Source of the DNA: Yamagishiella unicocca | Taxonomy: Eukaryota > Chlorophyta > Chlorophyceae > Chlamydomonadales > Volvocaceae | Length of the DNA stretch: 64,000 bases | Direction of reading: 5' to 3' | Assembly (NCBI GenBank): GCA_003116995.1 | Contig: BDSL01000098.1 | Location: 1 to 64,000 of the forward strand | Part shown: piece after piece, positions 45,941-57,560 of the stretch | Layout of the letters: each line of letters starts with the position of its first letter | Numbering within the stretch: the first letter of the stretch is position 1 | Translations under genes and position numbers: made by a program | Notes under the pieces: generated by a model | The model's input: the letters and a program-made list of their open reading frames with translations, nothing else | The model's database searches: none | What the model was told of the DNA's origin: nothing

Positions 45941-47583
45941 ATGTTGCGACGAATGCTACTCTCACGACGCCCGTCGCTGGTCGTCATGGTCACTCTCGCC
46001 ATCGTGGTGACGACGAATCAAGGTAAGGAAAGCGCTGAACTTAGGATTGCACTGAAGGCGTTTCCTGACAATACAATTATCTAAGAATCTAGTGTGATTA
46101 CCAATTACCGGTTCCAAAAACTGACACTACACAACGTTTTAAGGACCGCCTCCTTCACTGGATTCCTGCAGGCTCCTGGGCGCGCTCTACGCCTGATATG
46201 AAAGAGGGCCAAGGCAAGTCAGGCAGCAAGTTGAACCACACTGATTTCAACGGCACACGCCCCAACTTCAACGGTACCCACCCTGGCTTCAACGGCACAC
46301 GCCTCGACATCAACGGTACCCGCCCTGACTGCAACGGCACCGCTCCTTCCAACACCACCCGCCCCCAAGACGGTGGCCGTGGTCGTGGCCGTGGCCTCCT
46401 GGGCAAGGGGGGGAAGCCGCGCCCCAACTTCAACGGCACCCGCCCCGACTTCAACGGCACCCGCCCCGACTTCAACGGTACCCGCCCCGACTTCAACGGT
46501 ACCCGCCCCGACTTCAACGGTACCCGCCCCGACTTCAACGGTACCCGCCCCCACTTCAATGGTACCCGCCCCGACTTCAACGGTACACACCCTGAGTTCA
46601 ATGGTACCCACCCTGAGTTCAACGGTACCCGCCCCGACTTCAACGGTACCCGCCCTGACTGCAACGGCACCGCTCCTTCCAACACCACCCGCCCCCAAGA
46701 CGGCGGCCATGGTCGTGGCCGCGGCCTGCTGGGCAAGGGGGGAAAGCCGCGACCCGACTTCAACGGTACCCGCCCCGACTTCAACGGCACCCGCCCCGAC
46801 TTCAACGGTACCCGCCCCGACTTCAACGGTACCCGCCCCGACTTCAACGGTACCCGCCCCCACTTCAATGGTACCCGCCCCGACTTCAACGGTACACACC
46901 CTGAGTTCAATGGTACCCACCCTGAGTTCAACGGTACCCGCCCCGACTTCAACGGTACCCGCCCTGACTGCAACGGCACCGCTCCTTCCAACACCACCCG
47001 CCCCCAAGACGGCGGCCATGGTCGTGGCCGCGGCCTGCTGGGCAAGGGGGGAAAGCCGCGACCCGACTTCAACGGTACCCGCCCCGACTTCAACGGCACC
47101 CGCCCCGACTTCAATGGTACCCACCCTGAGTTCAACGGTACCCGCCCCGATTGCAACGGCACCGCTCCTTCCAACACCACCCGCCCCCAAGACGGCGGCC
47201 ATGGTCGTGGCCGCGGCCTGCTGGGCAAGGGGGGAAAGCCGCGACCCGACTTCAACGGCACCCGGCCCGACTTCAACGGTACCCGCCCCCACTTCAACGG
47301 TACCCACCCTGACTTCAACGGCACCCGCCCAGTTTTCAACGGCACCCGCCCCGACTGCAACGGTACGCTCCCCTGCCGTCCCCACGGCCCTGACTTCAAC
47401 GGCACCCGCCCCGACTTCAACGGCACCCGCTCCAATGTTACTCGCCCACAAGAAGGCGGCGGCAAGGGAGGCCGTGGCAATGGGCGTGGACGCGGCCTTC
47501 TTGCCATGATTCGTGGCCAAAATGACAAGCAGGGCGCTTCCATTGGCGTTGATGCCGTCCGACTGAACTTTGGCCAGCGGTAG
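45941..47583 (+). CDS. secreted N-glycosylation-sequon repeat protein 1
   Basis: Two exons, 45941-46022 and 46172-47583, join at phase 1 to give 497 residues. Exon 1 is a signal peptide (basic start MLRRMLLSRRP, core LVVMVTLAIVV, ending near TTNQG). Exon 2 is almost entirely a 7-residue repeat, consensus F-N-G-T-R-P-D, with about 41 N-G-T sequons by my count plus several N-T-T, N-H-T and N-V-T. Repeat blocks are punctuated by a C-N-G-T-A-P-S-N-T-T module and Gly/Arg linkers (GRGRGRGLLGKGGKPRP); one LPCRPHGP variant adds a cysteine. The tail is GRGRGLLAMIRGQ plus 20 residues. An extracellular matrix or wall glycoprotein is the natural inference. I do not recognise a family. It has a paralogue at 54.7 kb. 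Confidence 0.8.
46240..47430 (+). repeat. in-frame 21-bp tandem repeats
   Basis: Unit TTCAACGGTACCCGCCCCGAC, allowing synonymous and some replacement changes, in five blocks. Most units hold GGTACC. No frame on either strand meets stops, which produces long false ORFs on the minus strand. Blocks 2 and 3 (about 46,430 and 46,740) are near-identical, including variant order, so a higher-order repeat of about 310 bases has been duplicated. Confidence 0.95.
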
Positions 47584-48171
47584 ATGGAAGGTAAGAAAAC
47601 TTTGATGCGTTGAGTACTGATGTACTTTCCCAGCCAGCGGCATTTATTCGCGTCGTATAGGTGTCTATAACTTTGGGTCACCGACCCGCACATGCAATGC
47701 ACCCCTAAACCACTTCGCGTGCGATTATCCTGGAGTTCGTAATTGCTCATTCATCTGCATTTGACCAGATGATTGACGATCGCCCTTCGCAACTCCTTTG
47801 GATGCAGTGTGTCGGAGATCCAAGTAAGAGTGCGCACAGGACGCCGGATTCAGCGCGCTGGCATTTGTTTTATAGTTGCCTCATCTCGTACGACGCGTAC
47901 CACGATCGTGCCGCTACCTCCGCATGAGGATGGGCTGTTGTCATTTGGCGGCAGGTCTGGGATGGCCCGGTGGCACTCATGATTAGCATCAGCGGTTCCT
48001 TCAGTGCGTATACGGCAAAACGGAGTGCCGCTGATTTGCATTGTTTCATTTGTGCAGTGGCTTGAGCTCTCGCAGCGGCATGAAGCTAGTGGGTTGTAGC
48101 CAGACATTGTTGTAACCGTTACAACAACAACACATAGAGGCTGCCTTGAGACACCAGTTTAATGCACTACT

Positions 48172-49205
48172 ATACTGCGGAAACTCGCACCACGTGACCC
48201 CTTAGGGGGCGCGCGAGCGTCGGTGCATGGGGCCAGATGGGAGCTGCTTGCTGTTGCCGGTCGTCTAGATGGGAGTTCAGGAGGATGGAATGGCGGTGTC
48301 GTCTGGTATGTGGAGGAGGAGCTCCCGCATCGCCCGGGAACTTTCGGCACCGGTCGGATCCCATCCAGCTCGCAGCAATCTGGTTCACACCTTCGCTCGC
48401 CGCGGCCATACTGGCTCGTCACGGTGGCTTTGCAGAGTGCCTGCGCTGAGTATCCTGTGGCTGTCCAGCTAGCCTGGTGGTCACCCACGCCCTTCGTTGC
48501 GAAGTATCAACTTCGCCAATGATGGCCTCTCAGCGGCGGCTTCGGTCGTCGCTCTACCTGATCAGTCCTGCAGGGCTGTATCCTACTTTGTGGTCTTCTT
48601 TCAGCATTTCTCTGGACTCTGGTAGCTTTCGCCGACACAGCTTCGTCGGCCCTGGTGTCTCTCGCGCATGCCGCAGCCGGTGCCAGTACGCAGCCTACGC
48701 AAGTCCTGCAAAGCTACCTGGCGTTGCATACTGAAGTGGTTTCCGTATTGCAGGCGAAGGTTGCGCCACGGCTCAGCCATTCGGGCGTGTTGCCGGTCTG
48801 CCTTTTTCTAGAGACTGCTGTTGGTGTTGACCTCAACTGGTTGATGGTATTAAGTACCATTGTTTCTTCCCGTCTCGCTATGGGCATCGGCCCGTTTCGG
48901 GTGTGGGACGTTTTCGGGATCTTGGGGGGGGAGTTATCCGATTGTGTTGCCGAGGCGTGCTGCTGTCTCTCCATTCGGGGGTCTGCTTGGGATGCATGTG
49001 GCCATGTGCAGGGGAGCCATCAGCGCAACCTCCCCCTGTGTATTGGTGCTTGCTGTTTCCTCTGGGCTCTCGGTTGTGAGGCTCTGGGTGGTTTGTCTTT
49101 CGGAACCGTCGGTTTTCTCTGCTTTCCTTGTCTTTTTCAGTGTCAGGCGATGCGCCCGATGGCTCTACCTTTTCAGGTCTGGAGCCCACTGTAACGATTA
49201 CAACT
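48172..49205 (+). mobile_element. 1.03-kb repeat element, copy 1
   Basis: Starts ATACTGCGGAAACTCGCACC and ends CCCACTGTAACGATTACAAC. The second copy is at 49,879-50,911. I noticed about five substitutions and one single-base indel between them, so the duplication is recent. Its 3' end recurs as fragments at 44,425 and, inverted, at 51,065. There is no credible long ORF; all frames are short or low-complexity. Probably non-autonomous or a solo terminal repeat. No clear target-site duplication was found by eye. Confidence 0.7.
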
Positions 49206-49878
49206 ACAACATGTACGTACCGCCATTAGGATAGCAGATATCATACGTGTTGACAAACCTTAGAACGCCTGGTGCCTTGATGTGTATGTTGTGGCGCTCA
49301 AGATGCCGGGGCGGACGCAGGGGTTGCATTGTATGTGCGGGTCGGAGACCCGAAGTTGTAGCTGCTTGCTTGTTGGGTGAACCGCCTGGCGTTGTAGCCG
49401 CACGCATGCACGTGCCACGTCGGTTTCTATCGAGTCAAATATTCCGTCGGGATGTTATTTTTGATGGCTTAATATAGGTTATGGCGCGGTGACCTTTTGT
49501 TTGATACGTAGCATAGCTGCCAGATGGCTGCTAGAAAACCGAACCCAAATGTGCTACCCAAGATCAATCGACGCGGGTGCGTGTTGGACCGCGGGGGCCA
49601 TTGATGAATGGTGATCAAGAAGTGAAGGGAAGTGAGCAGCCGAGCGGGGCAGCGACGCTTCCGCCGCACGCCTTGGATAGATCTGGCTCAGCTGTAAGCA
49701 ATGATGGACGCTTGCATCGATGTTGCTTGCACCACAACTCTCGCACAGACGCACTTTTCAACTTCAACAGGTAGCATCGGTGATATGTTCCAAAGCCCAA
49801 CGTAGTTATGTGCTCGGCTGGGCTTTCCTACTTCGCGCTGACACTGCTCTGACTGCGGAAACTCATAATAGTATACTC

Positions 49879-50911
49879 ATACTGCGGAAACTCGCACCAC
49901 GTGACCCCTTAGGGGGCGCGCGAGCGTCGGTGCATGGGGCCAGATGGGAGCTGCTTGCTGTTGCCGGTCGTCTAGATGGGAGTTCAGGAGGATGGAATGG
50001 CGGTGTCGTCTGGTACGTGGAGGAGGAGCTCCCGCATCGCCCGGGAACTTTCGGCACCGGTCGGATCCCATCCAGCTCGCAGCAATCTGGTTCACACCTT
50101 CGCTCGCCGCGGCCATACTGGCTCGTCACGGTGGCTTTGCAGAGTGCCTGCGCTGAGTATCCTGTGGCTGTCCAGCTAGCCTGGTGGTCACCCACGCCCT
50201 TCGTTGCGAGGTATCAACTTCGCCAATGATGGCCTCTCAGCGGCGGCTTCGGTCGTCGCTCTACCTGATCAGTCCTGCAGGGCTGTATCCTACTTTGTGG
50301 TCTTCTTTCAGCATTTCTCTGGACTCTGGTAGCTTTCGCCGACACAGCTTCGTCGGCTCTGGTGTCTCTCGCGCATGCCGCAGCCGGTGCCAGTACGCAG
50401 CCTACGCAAGTCCTGCAAAGCTACCTGGCGTTGCATACTGAAGTGGTTTCCGTATTGCAGGCGAAGGTTGCGCCACGGCTCAGTCATTCGGGCGTGTTGC
50501 CGGTCTGCCTTTTTCTAGAGACTGCTGTTGGTGTTGACCTCAACTGGTTGATGGTATTAAGTACCATTGTTTCTTCCCGTCTCGCTATGGGCATCGGCCT
50601 GTTTCGGGTGTGGGACGTTTTCGGGATCTTGGGGGGGGAGTTATCCGATTGTGTTGCCGAGGCGTGCTGCTGTCTCTCCATTCGGGGGTCTGCTTGGGAT
50701 GCATGGGCCATGTGCAGGGGAGCCATCAGCGCAACCTCCCCCTGTGTATTGGTGCTTGCTGTTTCCTCTGGGCTCTCGGTTGTGAGGCTCTGGGTGGTTT
50801 GTCTTTCGGAACCGTCGGTTTTCTCTGCTTTCCTTGTCTTTTTCAGTGTCAGGCGATGCGCCCGATGGCTCTACCTTTTCAGGTCTGGAGCCCACTGTAA
50901 CGATTACAACT
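49879..50911 (+). mobile_element. 1.03-kb repeat element, copy 2
   Basis: Near-identical direct repeat of 48,172-49,205. It lies just outside the right part of segmental copy A. Confidence 0.75.
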
Positions 50912-51059
50912 GCTCGACCCTGTCAGGCCCTGTTGGACCCTGTTGGACAGACGGACAACGCCATATAGCTAGCCTATCTATCGCCGTGCGCATGTGCGAC
51001 GCCTTTCGGTGTCATGAACCGTCCGTTATGACTGTTGAGGCCTCTATACCGTAAGGTCC

Positions 51060-51500
51060 AGACGTGTACAGTTGGCTCCAGACCAAAAGGTAGGGCCATC
51101 GGCCGATCGCTGGCACATAACCGAACGCCAAAGGAGACAAAAGGCGGGAACAAGAACCCGCCATGCCGGAATACTACAAACCACAAAAACTCCTAGCAGC
51201 AGAGCAGAGGACAAGCAGTGGCAGAGCCCGAAGAGAACCCCTACCGGTATCAGCATTACATTATTAAATTAACAACAGCAGAACGCCACTGAAGCCGGGT
51301 AGAACCCCTCCCCCAGAAATCCTGAACGAGACGCACACTCAGGAAGGCAAGGTAAGACCCAAACTGAACCGGAACAAAGGGACGTACGCAACGGACCGAG
51401 CTTGCTACGCCGCCGGTGCCATCGCGGGCCAGTGCTCGTCCGGAAGTACTTCGTCCCGCCCAATTGGTAACGCAGTCCAGCGCAGTCCCACCTAGCATCC
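51060..51500 (-). mobile_element. inverted fragment related to the 1.03-kb element
   Basis: On the minus strand it ends with CCTTTTGGTCTGGAGCCAAC, matching the terminal motif of the 1.03-kb element, so copy 2 and this fragment face each other across about 150 bases. The remainder is not similar enough to align by eye. Confidence 0.45.
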
Positions 51501-51779
51501 TAGCTGCTTGGATGTTGGCTTGCCTGGACAGCCGCCCATAGCCTCGGCCACGGCGACCTGCCTGGACTGATCAACCTATGTTGGTTGTTTGGCCGGCCCT
51601 GGAAGCCCTAGCAGGCGACTGGAACCCTCATCTCCGGAAATAGCGCTTTTCCGTTAGGCGCTCAAACTGCATCCAGGTCCGGAAAGCAATTGCCGAAGGA
51701 GAGCGCCAAGGCACCGGTGGTCAAGTCCTGGAAGCAAGTCGCCCGCCGCTTCGGTCATGCTTCACCAGCTCACAGCGCA

Positions 51780-52345
51780 CACGAAGGGGCGTCCGGGATC
51801 AGGTGACCTACATACGACGTACGGCCTGACGGGCGTGGCACACATCGTCCGTCCGGGAAATTGGACTTGACGTGGGGTAACTTGGTGAGGGTAGGTGGGC
51901 TGGGACGGCTCAGCGGCACCGGCGGCACCGTAGGATGTGTGGCACGCCCGTCAGGCCGTACATCGTACGGTCGGCTCTGTACGGTCGGTGTTTCCGCAGC
52001 GTTTCCGGGACATAGAGTCGCACAACCGGTTTAAGCTACAGCGACATTCAGGGTGCTGCGCGCGCTTGTTTTTAGTGTTTGTTTCGCGGCAAAGTGCTGG
52101 CTGTTCTTTGCCACACCTTGCCGGTACAAGAGCGGCTGAGCAGCGGTGCTCAATTAGCCGGCATTTGGTCATTTTACACCGGTCTTCCCTGGTGAGTGTA
52201 CATCGACATGGGGCGGTTTGGTTTGGGCGTGGCCTTGGCATCAGCTTCATCTGCATGTGCGGGAACCGGTAAGCTGCAGCCATCTACAATGTGCCTTGGG
52301 ACGGACGCCACGGGACAGCTTTTGCCTGGCTGTCTAAGTCAAAGG
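51780..52345. mobile_element. diverged repeat element, copy 2, with inverted arms
   Basis: CGTACGGCCTGACGGGCGTG with flanks (51,817-51,847) is repeated inverted at 51,934-51,964 with one mismatch. Downstream, 52,213-52,337 matches 43,226-43,340. It is the same family as copy 1. Confidence 0.5.
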
Positions 52346-53159
52346 CTGCCGAAATTGGCCGAAACGGCGCCAAAAGTATGGATGAGAGCAGGGCAGGCCC
52401 TGTATGAGGGAGGGCAGGCCCTGCCGTTGATCGACTTTTGGGGCCGTTGCTGGTCTCAACGATCACATTTCAAGCAGCGATGTTCCTGGTCACTCGAGAG
52501 TGGACTGGAGCTGTCCTTGTTGCAGCTAGTTTTAAGCATCAACCGCCGAAGGGTTAGTTCCTATCATGCGTATGTGCACTTTGCTCCTACGATTACAATG
52601 TTACGCGACGCACGAACGCTCATGCGGATGCCAGCGTAGGGAAATCTATCGGATTGAACTGACAACCGCGACAAGGTTTGCGCAGCCAATGACATATTTG
52701 GTATTAAATAAGCGCGGGCTTAAGTATCTTATTATCCTGGTAACGGATGTCCCCGACGAGCCAAGACACAAAAGGCTATTCGTTCGTGGAGTGAAGGCAA
52801 ACACTCGTGAAAGGTTGGGAGTTACTGTCAAAGGGGGAAGCTGTTCAGGGCTCCTAGTGGCGAAGAATGACCTTGCGGACATCTTCCATTATTACCGGCG
52901 GTATAAGTTACTGGTACCCAGGACAGTAAAAAAACGCAGACCCAAATGGACCCAACAGGTACTGCCAGGATTCAGTCAGGCGTAGGAGCAAGGACTAGGG
53001 CACGTTGCCTTTTGAGCAAAGAAGAACATCAAGCCAATCCTGTATACGATCGTTTCGGGCCGAATAAGCTCCTCACTTGACTTTCGTGCAGGTTACACAT
53101 GTACGAATCTACGAAACGCAGCCTGCTTATCACACTAGACCGATCGTAATGACAGCTAA
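52346..53159. other. intergenic DNA with one unsupported small ORF
   Basis: A plus ORF at 52566-52985 (139 codons, or 98 from an internal ATG at 52689) has an ordinary-looking composition (LNKRGLKYLIILVTDVPDEP) and a basic C-terminus but no family I know. It may be a decayed element fragment. I do not call it as a gene. Confidence 0.3.
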
Positions 53160-54010
53160 TAGGTGACTATTAAACCAACGCAATAGTTCGTTTGAGTAAT
53201 TTGTTGCTGTCGGTAAGTCGGTATTGTTTTCTTTGGCGTTTTCTCCCGTGCAGTTTATTCCGTTGAGTTGTTTTATTCCTGTTGACTGTGTTGTCTGTGG
53301 CCGTATTGGTGGATGTGCCTGCGGCGCCGCGTTTTGCCCCTCGTGGCCTGTTGTTGGGGCAGCCGGTCGTGCTGAAGTTCCCTCTGCTGGCTATTTGTTC
53401 GGGTGGGGCGCCTTTCGCGGGTGGGCGGAGGGTGCCCTGGACGGTCCCAAATGGTCGGTCCCTGTCGGTCGGGACTGCTGGCTGGTCCCGCCGGAGAAGA
53501 TGGCGGTGCGTGGGCCTTGGGGTGCCGAGGGTGTCCTTGTTTGTCGAGGCCCCGCCCTCTTGGGCGCGGCAGGGTGTCCTGTCTTTTGTTCTGTGCCTTT
53601 TGGGGCGTCTACCACGTCTGCTGGCCCCTCGTGCTGGCTTGTCGTGCGTTGCGGTTTCGGTGTGGGTCCTCCCATTTGTCCTGGGCGGGTTCGCCCGCCG
53701 TCTCTGTGTTTTTCCTGTGCCCGCACTGTGCCCTTGGGGGCGTTCGCTGGTTTCAGCCACGGCTCTCGTATGGCGAGGCTACGGCTACGGGCCCCTCTTC
53801 TTGTCCTGGGTTCGCCCGGGAGAGAGATCATTGTGACATTGGGCCAAGCTGACCCGCAATTAACGAGCGAACCGCAGCAAGGGGGCCAACCTTCCCTTTT
53901 TCGGTACACCAAAGCAAGCGCCCGTGGTACCACAGTGTGCGTCAAGGGACGGTTTTCAGAGCTGATTTATCATCATCAAACATATATGGGGCGTGAAAGG
54001 TGGTGTTGAC
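53160..54010 (+). other. G+T-skewed segment with open frames
   Basis: From about 53,220 to 53,850 the plus strand is strongly enriched in G and T. Several frames are open up to 261 codons, but the predicted peptides are Cys/Gly/Trp-rich and unlike each other. The composition resembles the 1.03-kb element. It is probably transposon-derived. Confidence 0.35.
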
Positions 54011-54069
54011 CCTGTTACAGCGGGTGGTGTTACTGTGGGTCAAGGGAGCATCCCCTGCTGCGCAGCGCA

Positions 54070-57000
54070 GAACACATGCATGTTACCGCATTGTTCCGCT
54101 TTCAGGGCCTCGTAAGAAATATTGTGCCGTAGCTTACATGTAAAAGGAAGGCTGTAATGGGCCGGCAGGCGGGCGGGACATGCAGCTTCGCATATACGGT
54201 AGGACTCCAATGACGGCACTGACGGCAATCCCAGACATCCCATCCGATGTGATCATGTTTATGCATACAACGTTGAATTTAAAACGCCACGAAGAAGTTA
54301 GGGGAAGTTGTATAGAAACGTCCGGATTACGTTCCCCAACGAGATGTCAGACTGGCGCTCGTACGTATACGCTGTAATCCTGCAAGTATAATACAACGCC
54401 TATACGTAGGCATCAATACTGTGGAGTGGAAGCGAGTCCATTCCATATATAAATCCTTGGATCGTTACTCAGCATACATCGCACTACTTCACGTATACCT
54501 GAGGCAAGGCTTGCATTCGTAAGGCTCTCGCCATCGGACGCCCTGAGAACTTGACAGGCCAGCTCAAAAGGATTTAATCGAAGGTAATTATAACTTCAGA
54601 ACTACAGGCACTTAATAATCACACTGGGTTAAAGTTGCGTTCGCATGCTACGGTGCGCCGACTGAATGTGTTCCTCCAACCACCTATCTCCTCCACCTCA
54701 GACCTAAGATTTAGCCTCTCAAGATCCCCAAAAAAGATGGTGGGGCAAATGCTGCTCCCACGGCGACCATTGCCGGTCCTGTTGGTCACACTGATCCTGG
54801 TTGCAACGACGACACAAGGTAAAACGAGCGATAGGCTTGGTACCGCACTGAATGTATCATGTGCAATTAAACATGCTAGAATGCACTCTGTATCAATGCT
54901 TATCATTGCCTGTATCGGAAGCACCGTCAAGTACAACATGCTTTGAGCACCATCTTCTACGCTGGATTTCTGCAGGCACCTGGGCGAGGTCTACACCTGA
55001 ATTGAAAGACGACTCAGCCAAGTCAGGCAGCAAGTTACACCACAAAGATTTCAACGGCACCCGCCTCGACTTCAACGGTACCCGCCCTGACTGCAACGGG
55101 ACTCTCCCCTGCCGTCCCCACGGCCCTGACTTCAACGGCACCCGCCCCGACTTCAACGGCACCCGCCCCGACTTCAATGGTTCCCACCCTGAGTACAACG
55201 GTACCCGCCCCGACTTCAACGGTACCCGCCCTGACTGCAACGGCACCGCTCCTTCCAACACCACCCGCCCCCAAGACGGCGGCCGTGGTCGCGGCCGCGG
55301 CCTGCTGGGCAAGGGGGGAAAGCCGCGACCCGACTTCAACGGTACCCGCCCCGACTTCAACGGTACCCGCCCCGACTTCAACGGTACCCACCCCCACTTC
55401 AACGGTACCCACCCCCACTTCAACGGTACCCGCCCCGACTTCAACGGTACCCACCCTGAGTTCAACGGCACCCGCCCCGACTGCAACGGTACTCGCACCA
55501 ACGTTACTCGCCCACAAGAAGGCGGCGGCAATGGAGGCCGAGGCGACGGTCATGGACGCGGCTTGTTGAGTAAGGGGGGCCAGGCCGACAAGCCTGAGAG
55601 GGACAACCGTGGGCCAAGTGGCATGCCAGGCAAGCTGGGTGGCAGGTTCAACGGCACCCACCCGGACTACAACGGCACCCGCCCCGACTTCAACGGCACC
55701 CGTCCCGACTTCAACGGTACTCGCCCCGACTTCAACGGTACCCGCCCCGACTTTAACGGCACCCGCCCTGACTTCAACGGCACCCGCCCTGACTGCAACG
55801 GTACGCTCCCCTGCCGTCCCCACGGCCCTGACTTCAACGGCACCCGCCCCGACTTCAACGGCACCCACTCCAATGTTACTCGCCCACAAGAAGGCGGCGG
55901 CAAGGGAGGCCGTGGCAGTGGGCGTGGACGCGGCTTGTTGAGTAAGGGGGGCCAGGCCGACAAGCCTGAGAGGGACAACCGTGGACCAAGTGGCATGCCA
56001 GGCAAGCTGGGTGGCAAGTTCAACGGCACCCGCCCCGACTTCAACGGTACCCGCCCCGACTTCAACGGTACCCACCCTGGCTTCAATGGCACCCGCCCCG
56101 ACTGCAACGGCACTCTCCCCTGCCGTCCCCACGGCCCTGAGTTCAACGGCACCCGCCCCGACTTCAACGGTACCCGCCCTGACTGCAACGGAACTCTCGC
56201 CTGCCGTCCCCACGGCCCTGAGTTCAACGGCACCCGCCCCGACTTCAACGGCACCCGCCCCAATGTCACTCGCCCGCAAGAAGGCGGCGGCAAGGGAGGC
56301 CGTGGCAATGGGCGTGGACGCGGCCTTCTTGGCATGATTCGTGGCCAAAATGACAAGTTCCATGGGCGTTGATGCTGTCCGACTGAATTTGGGCCAGCGG
56401 TAGATGTAAGGTAAGGAGACTTTGAGGGGGGGTGTATTTTCGCAGCCGGAGTCATTAATACGTGTATTGATTTGACATATGATAAATTCCCACCGCCACG
56501 CGCACCAATAGCTATTTCCAGACTGTGTGTCCTGAACTGTACGCCGCCATCGCTGCTTATTGATGTATGCCCTTCGCATTTCCCTCTGAATGCAGTGTGT
56601 GTGAGACTCATCAAGAGCACGTAAACCGGTTAGCATCTAACGGCAGCACCGAGATGGCCTTCTGGTCGCACTTGCAATTATTAGAGTCAGTGCCATTGAT
56701 TAGGAAACGCATTGCGTGGCGATGCCTAGGTATTGATGCATGCTCATTTGCTGTCGGCTCATGCGTTGTGGGCTATGGCCCCGTCGCGTCTAGAAGCACG
56801 CAGGTTACAGCCACAGCTGTTAGGTAGAGCTGCCTGTTGACGGCGGCCGTAGGTAGAGCTGCGTGATCCGCGGGAAGCAGCATCAATAAAGCATAGTGAT
56901 TTGGCTGCCTGCGGAAACATGTTCGACGAAACTCGGATGTCGTAGCGCGAAATGCGGAAGCGGTGTAGCGGTGGTGAATGCCCGGGGGATGACCATTGCG

Positions 57001-57560
57001 TCATGAGCCAAACATTGGGCAATGCGTTGAGGCAGGATGGTTATAGTGCTTCTCATATCGTACGCCAGCTTGGTTGCGAGATCCAAATGCCTGCAGGAGA
57101 ACTCGGGGTGCCAGTGGCGATCGATGAATGGACCATTTGAGTAACGGCACACGCACGTTGAGTAACTGTTCCAGTGGGCCTTAGATCGCAGAGTAGAGCC
57201 GTCGGGCGCATCGTTGAATGCTGTTGGGTCAACCTTGCGTCGAAATGCCTTTTTGTTAGTACGGGTATGTTGGCGTTTTGAGGAGTGTTACCGCGGTGGT
57301 TAACAACAAGGACGCCAGGTTGCTGCAAGACGAACCCAACCGTGCGACCCAAGCACCCATATCAGACATGGCCCCTAGCAGGAGCTGATTCCGCCTGCCG
57401 GGCTGGAGGGTGTGATGGATCTTGGATGCTAGTGAGCAGCCGAGCGGGGCAGTGACGCTTCCACAGCACGCCTCAGATGCGGCTCGCCTGTAAGCAATGT
57501 TGAACGAGTGCGTTTATGTTCCAGACACAATCCGCAAGTGTGCACCTCCCACTTAAGATT
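54070..57560 (+). repeat. segmental duplication, copy B
   Basis: Counterpart of 45,330-49,760 without the 1.03-kb insertion. Contains the second sequon-repeat gene. Confidence 0.7.
54737..56372 (+). CDS. secreted N-glycosylation-sequon repeat protein 2
   Basis: Exons 54737-54818 and 54976-56372 join at phase 1, giving 492 residues. The signal peptide (MVGQMLLPRRPLPVLLVTLI, then LVATTTQG) and the post-intron sequence GTWARSTPELKDD mirror protein 1 (GSWARSTPDMKEG), with the intron at the same place. About 37 N-G-T/S sequons occur in F-N-G-T-R-P-D repeats. It has more LPCRPHGP cysteine modules than protein 1 and longer linkers (LLSKGGQADKPERDNRGPSG). An 8-base deletion relative to protein 1 after the QNDK codons shifts the frame, so the tail is only FHGR instead of a 20-residue end. 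The role is unknown; it is presumably a heavily glycosylated extracellular protein. Confidence 0.8.

Larger units (their letters stand above)
45330..49760 (+). repeat. segmental duplication, copy A
   Basis: Contains the first sequon-repeat gene with its flanks. Homologous landmarks in copy B (54,070-57,560) are GTCAGACTGGCGCTCGTACG (45,553 vs 54,344), GCTACGGTGCGCCGACTG (before each ATG), a GAATGCAGTGTGTxxGAGA string downstream, and GTGAGCAGCCGAGCGGGGCA near the right end. Flanks are clearly diverged. Copy A is interrupted by the 1.03-kb element. Confidence 0.7.

Noticed and set aside
46155..47750. Minus-strand ORFs of 474 and 531 codons across the sequon repeats
   Set aside because: A 21-bp repeat without stops is open in all six frames. 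The plus frame alone has a signal peptide exon, sensible phase and a paralogue with the same intron.
48655..51054. ORFs of 179 and 230 codons in the two 1.03-kb copies
   Set aside because: A single-base indel between the copies changes their frames, and neither shows a protein family.
53224..54009. 261-codon plus ORF
   Set aside because: Several overlapping frames are equally open because of base skew, and the peptide is Cys/Trp/Gly-rich with no domain.
55035..56636. Minus-strand ORF of 533 codons across the second repeat gene
   Set aside because: Same repeat artefact as in the first copy.
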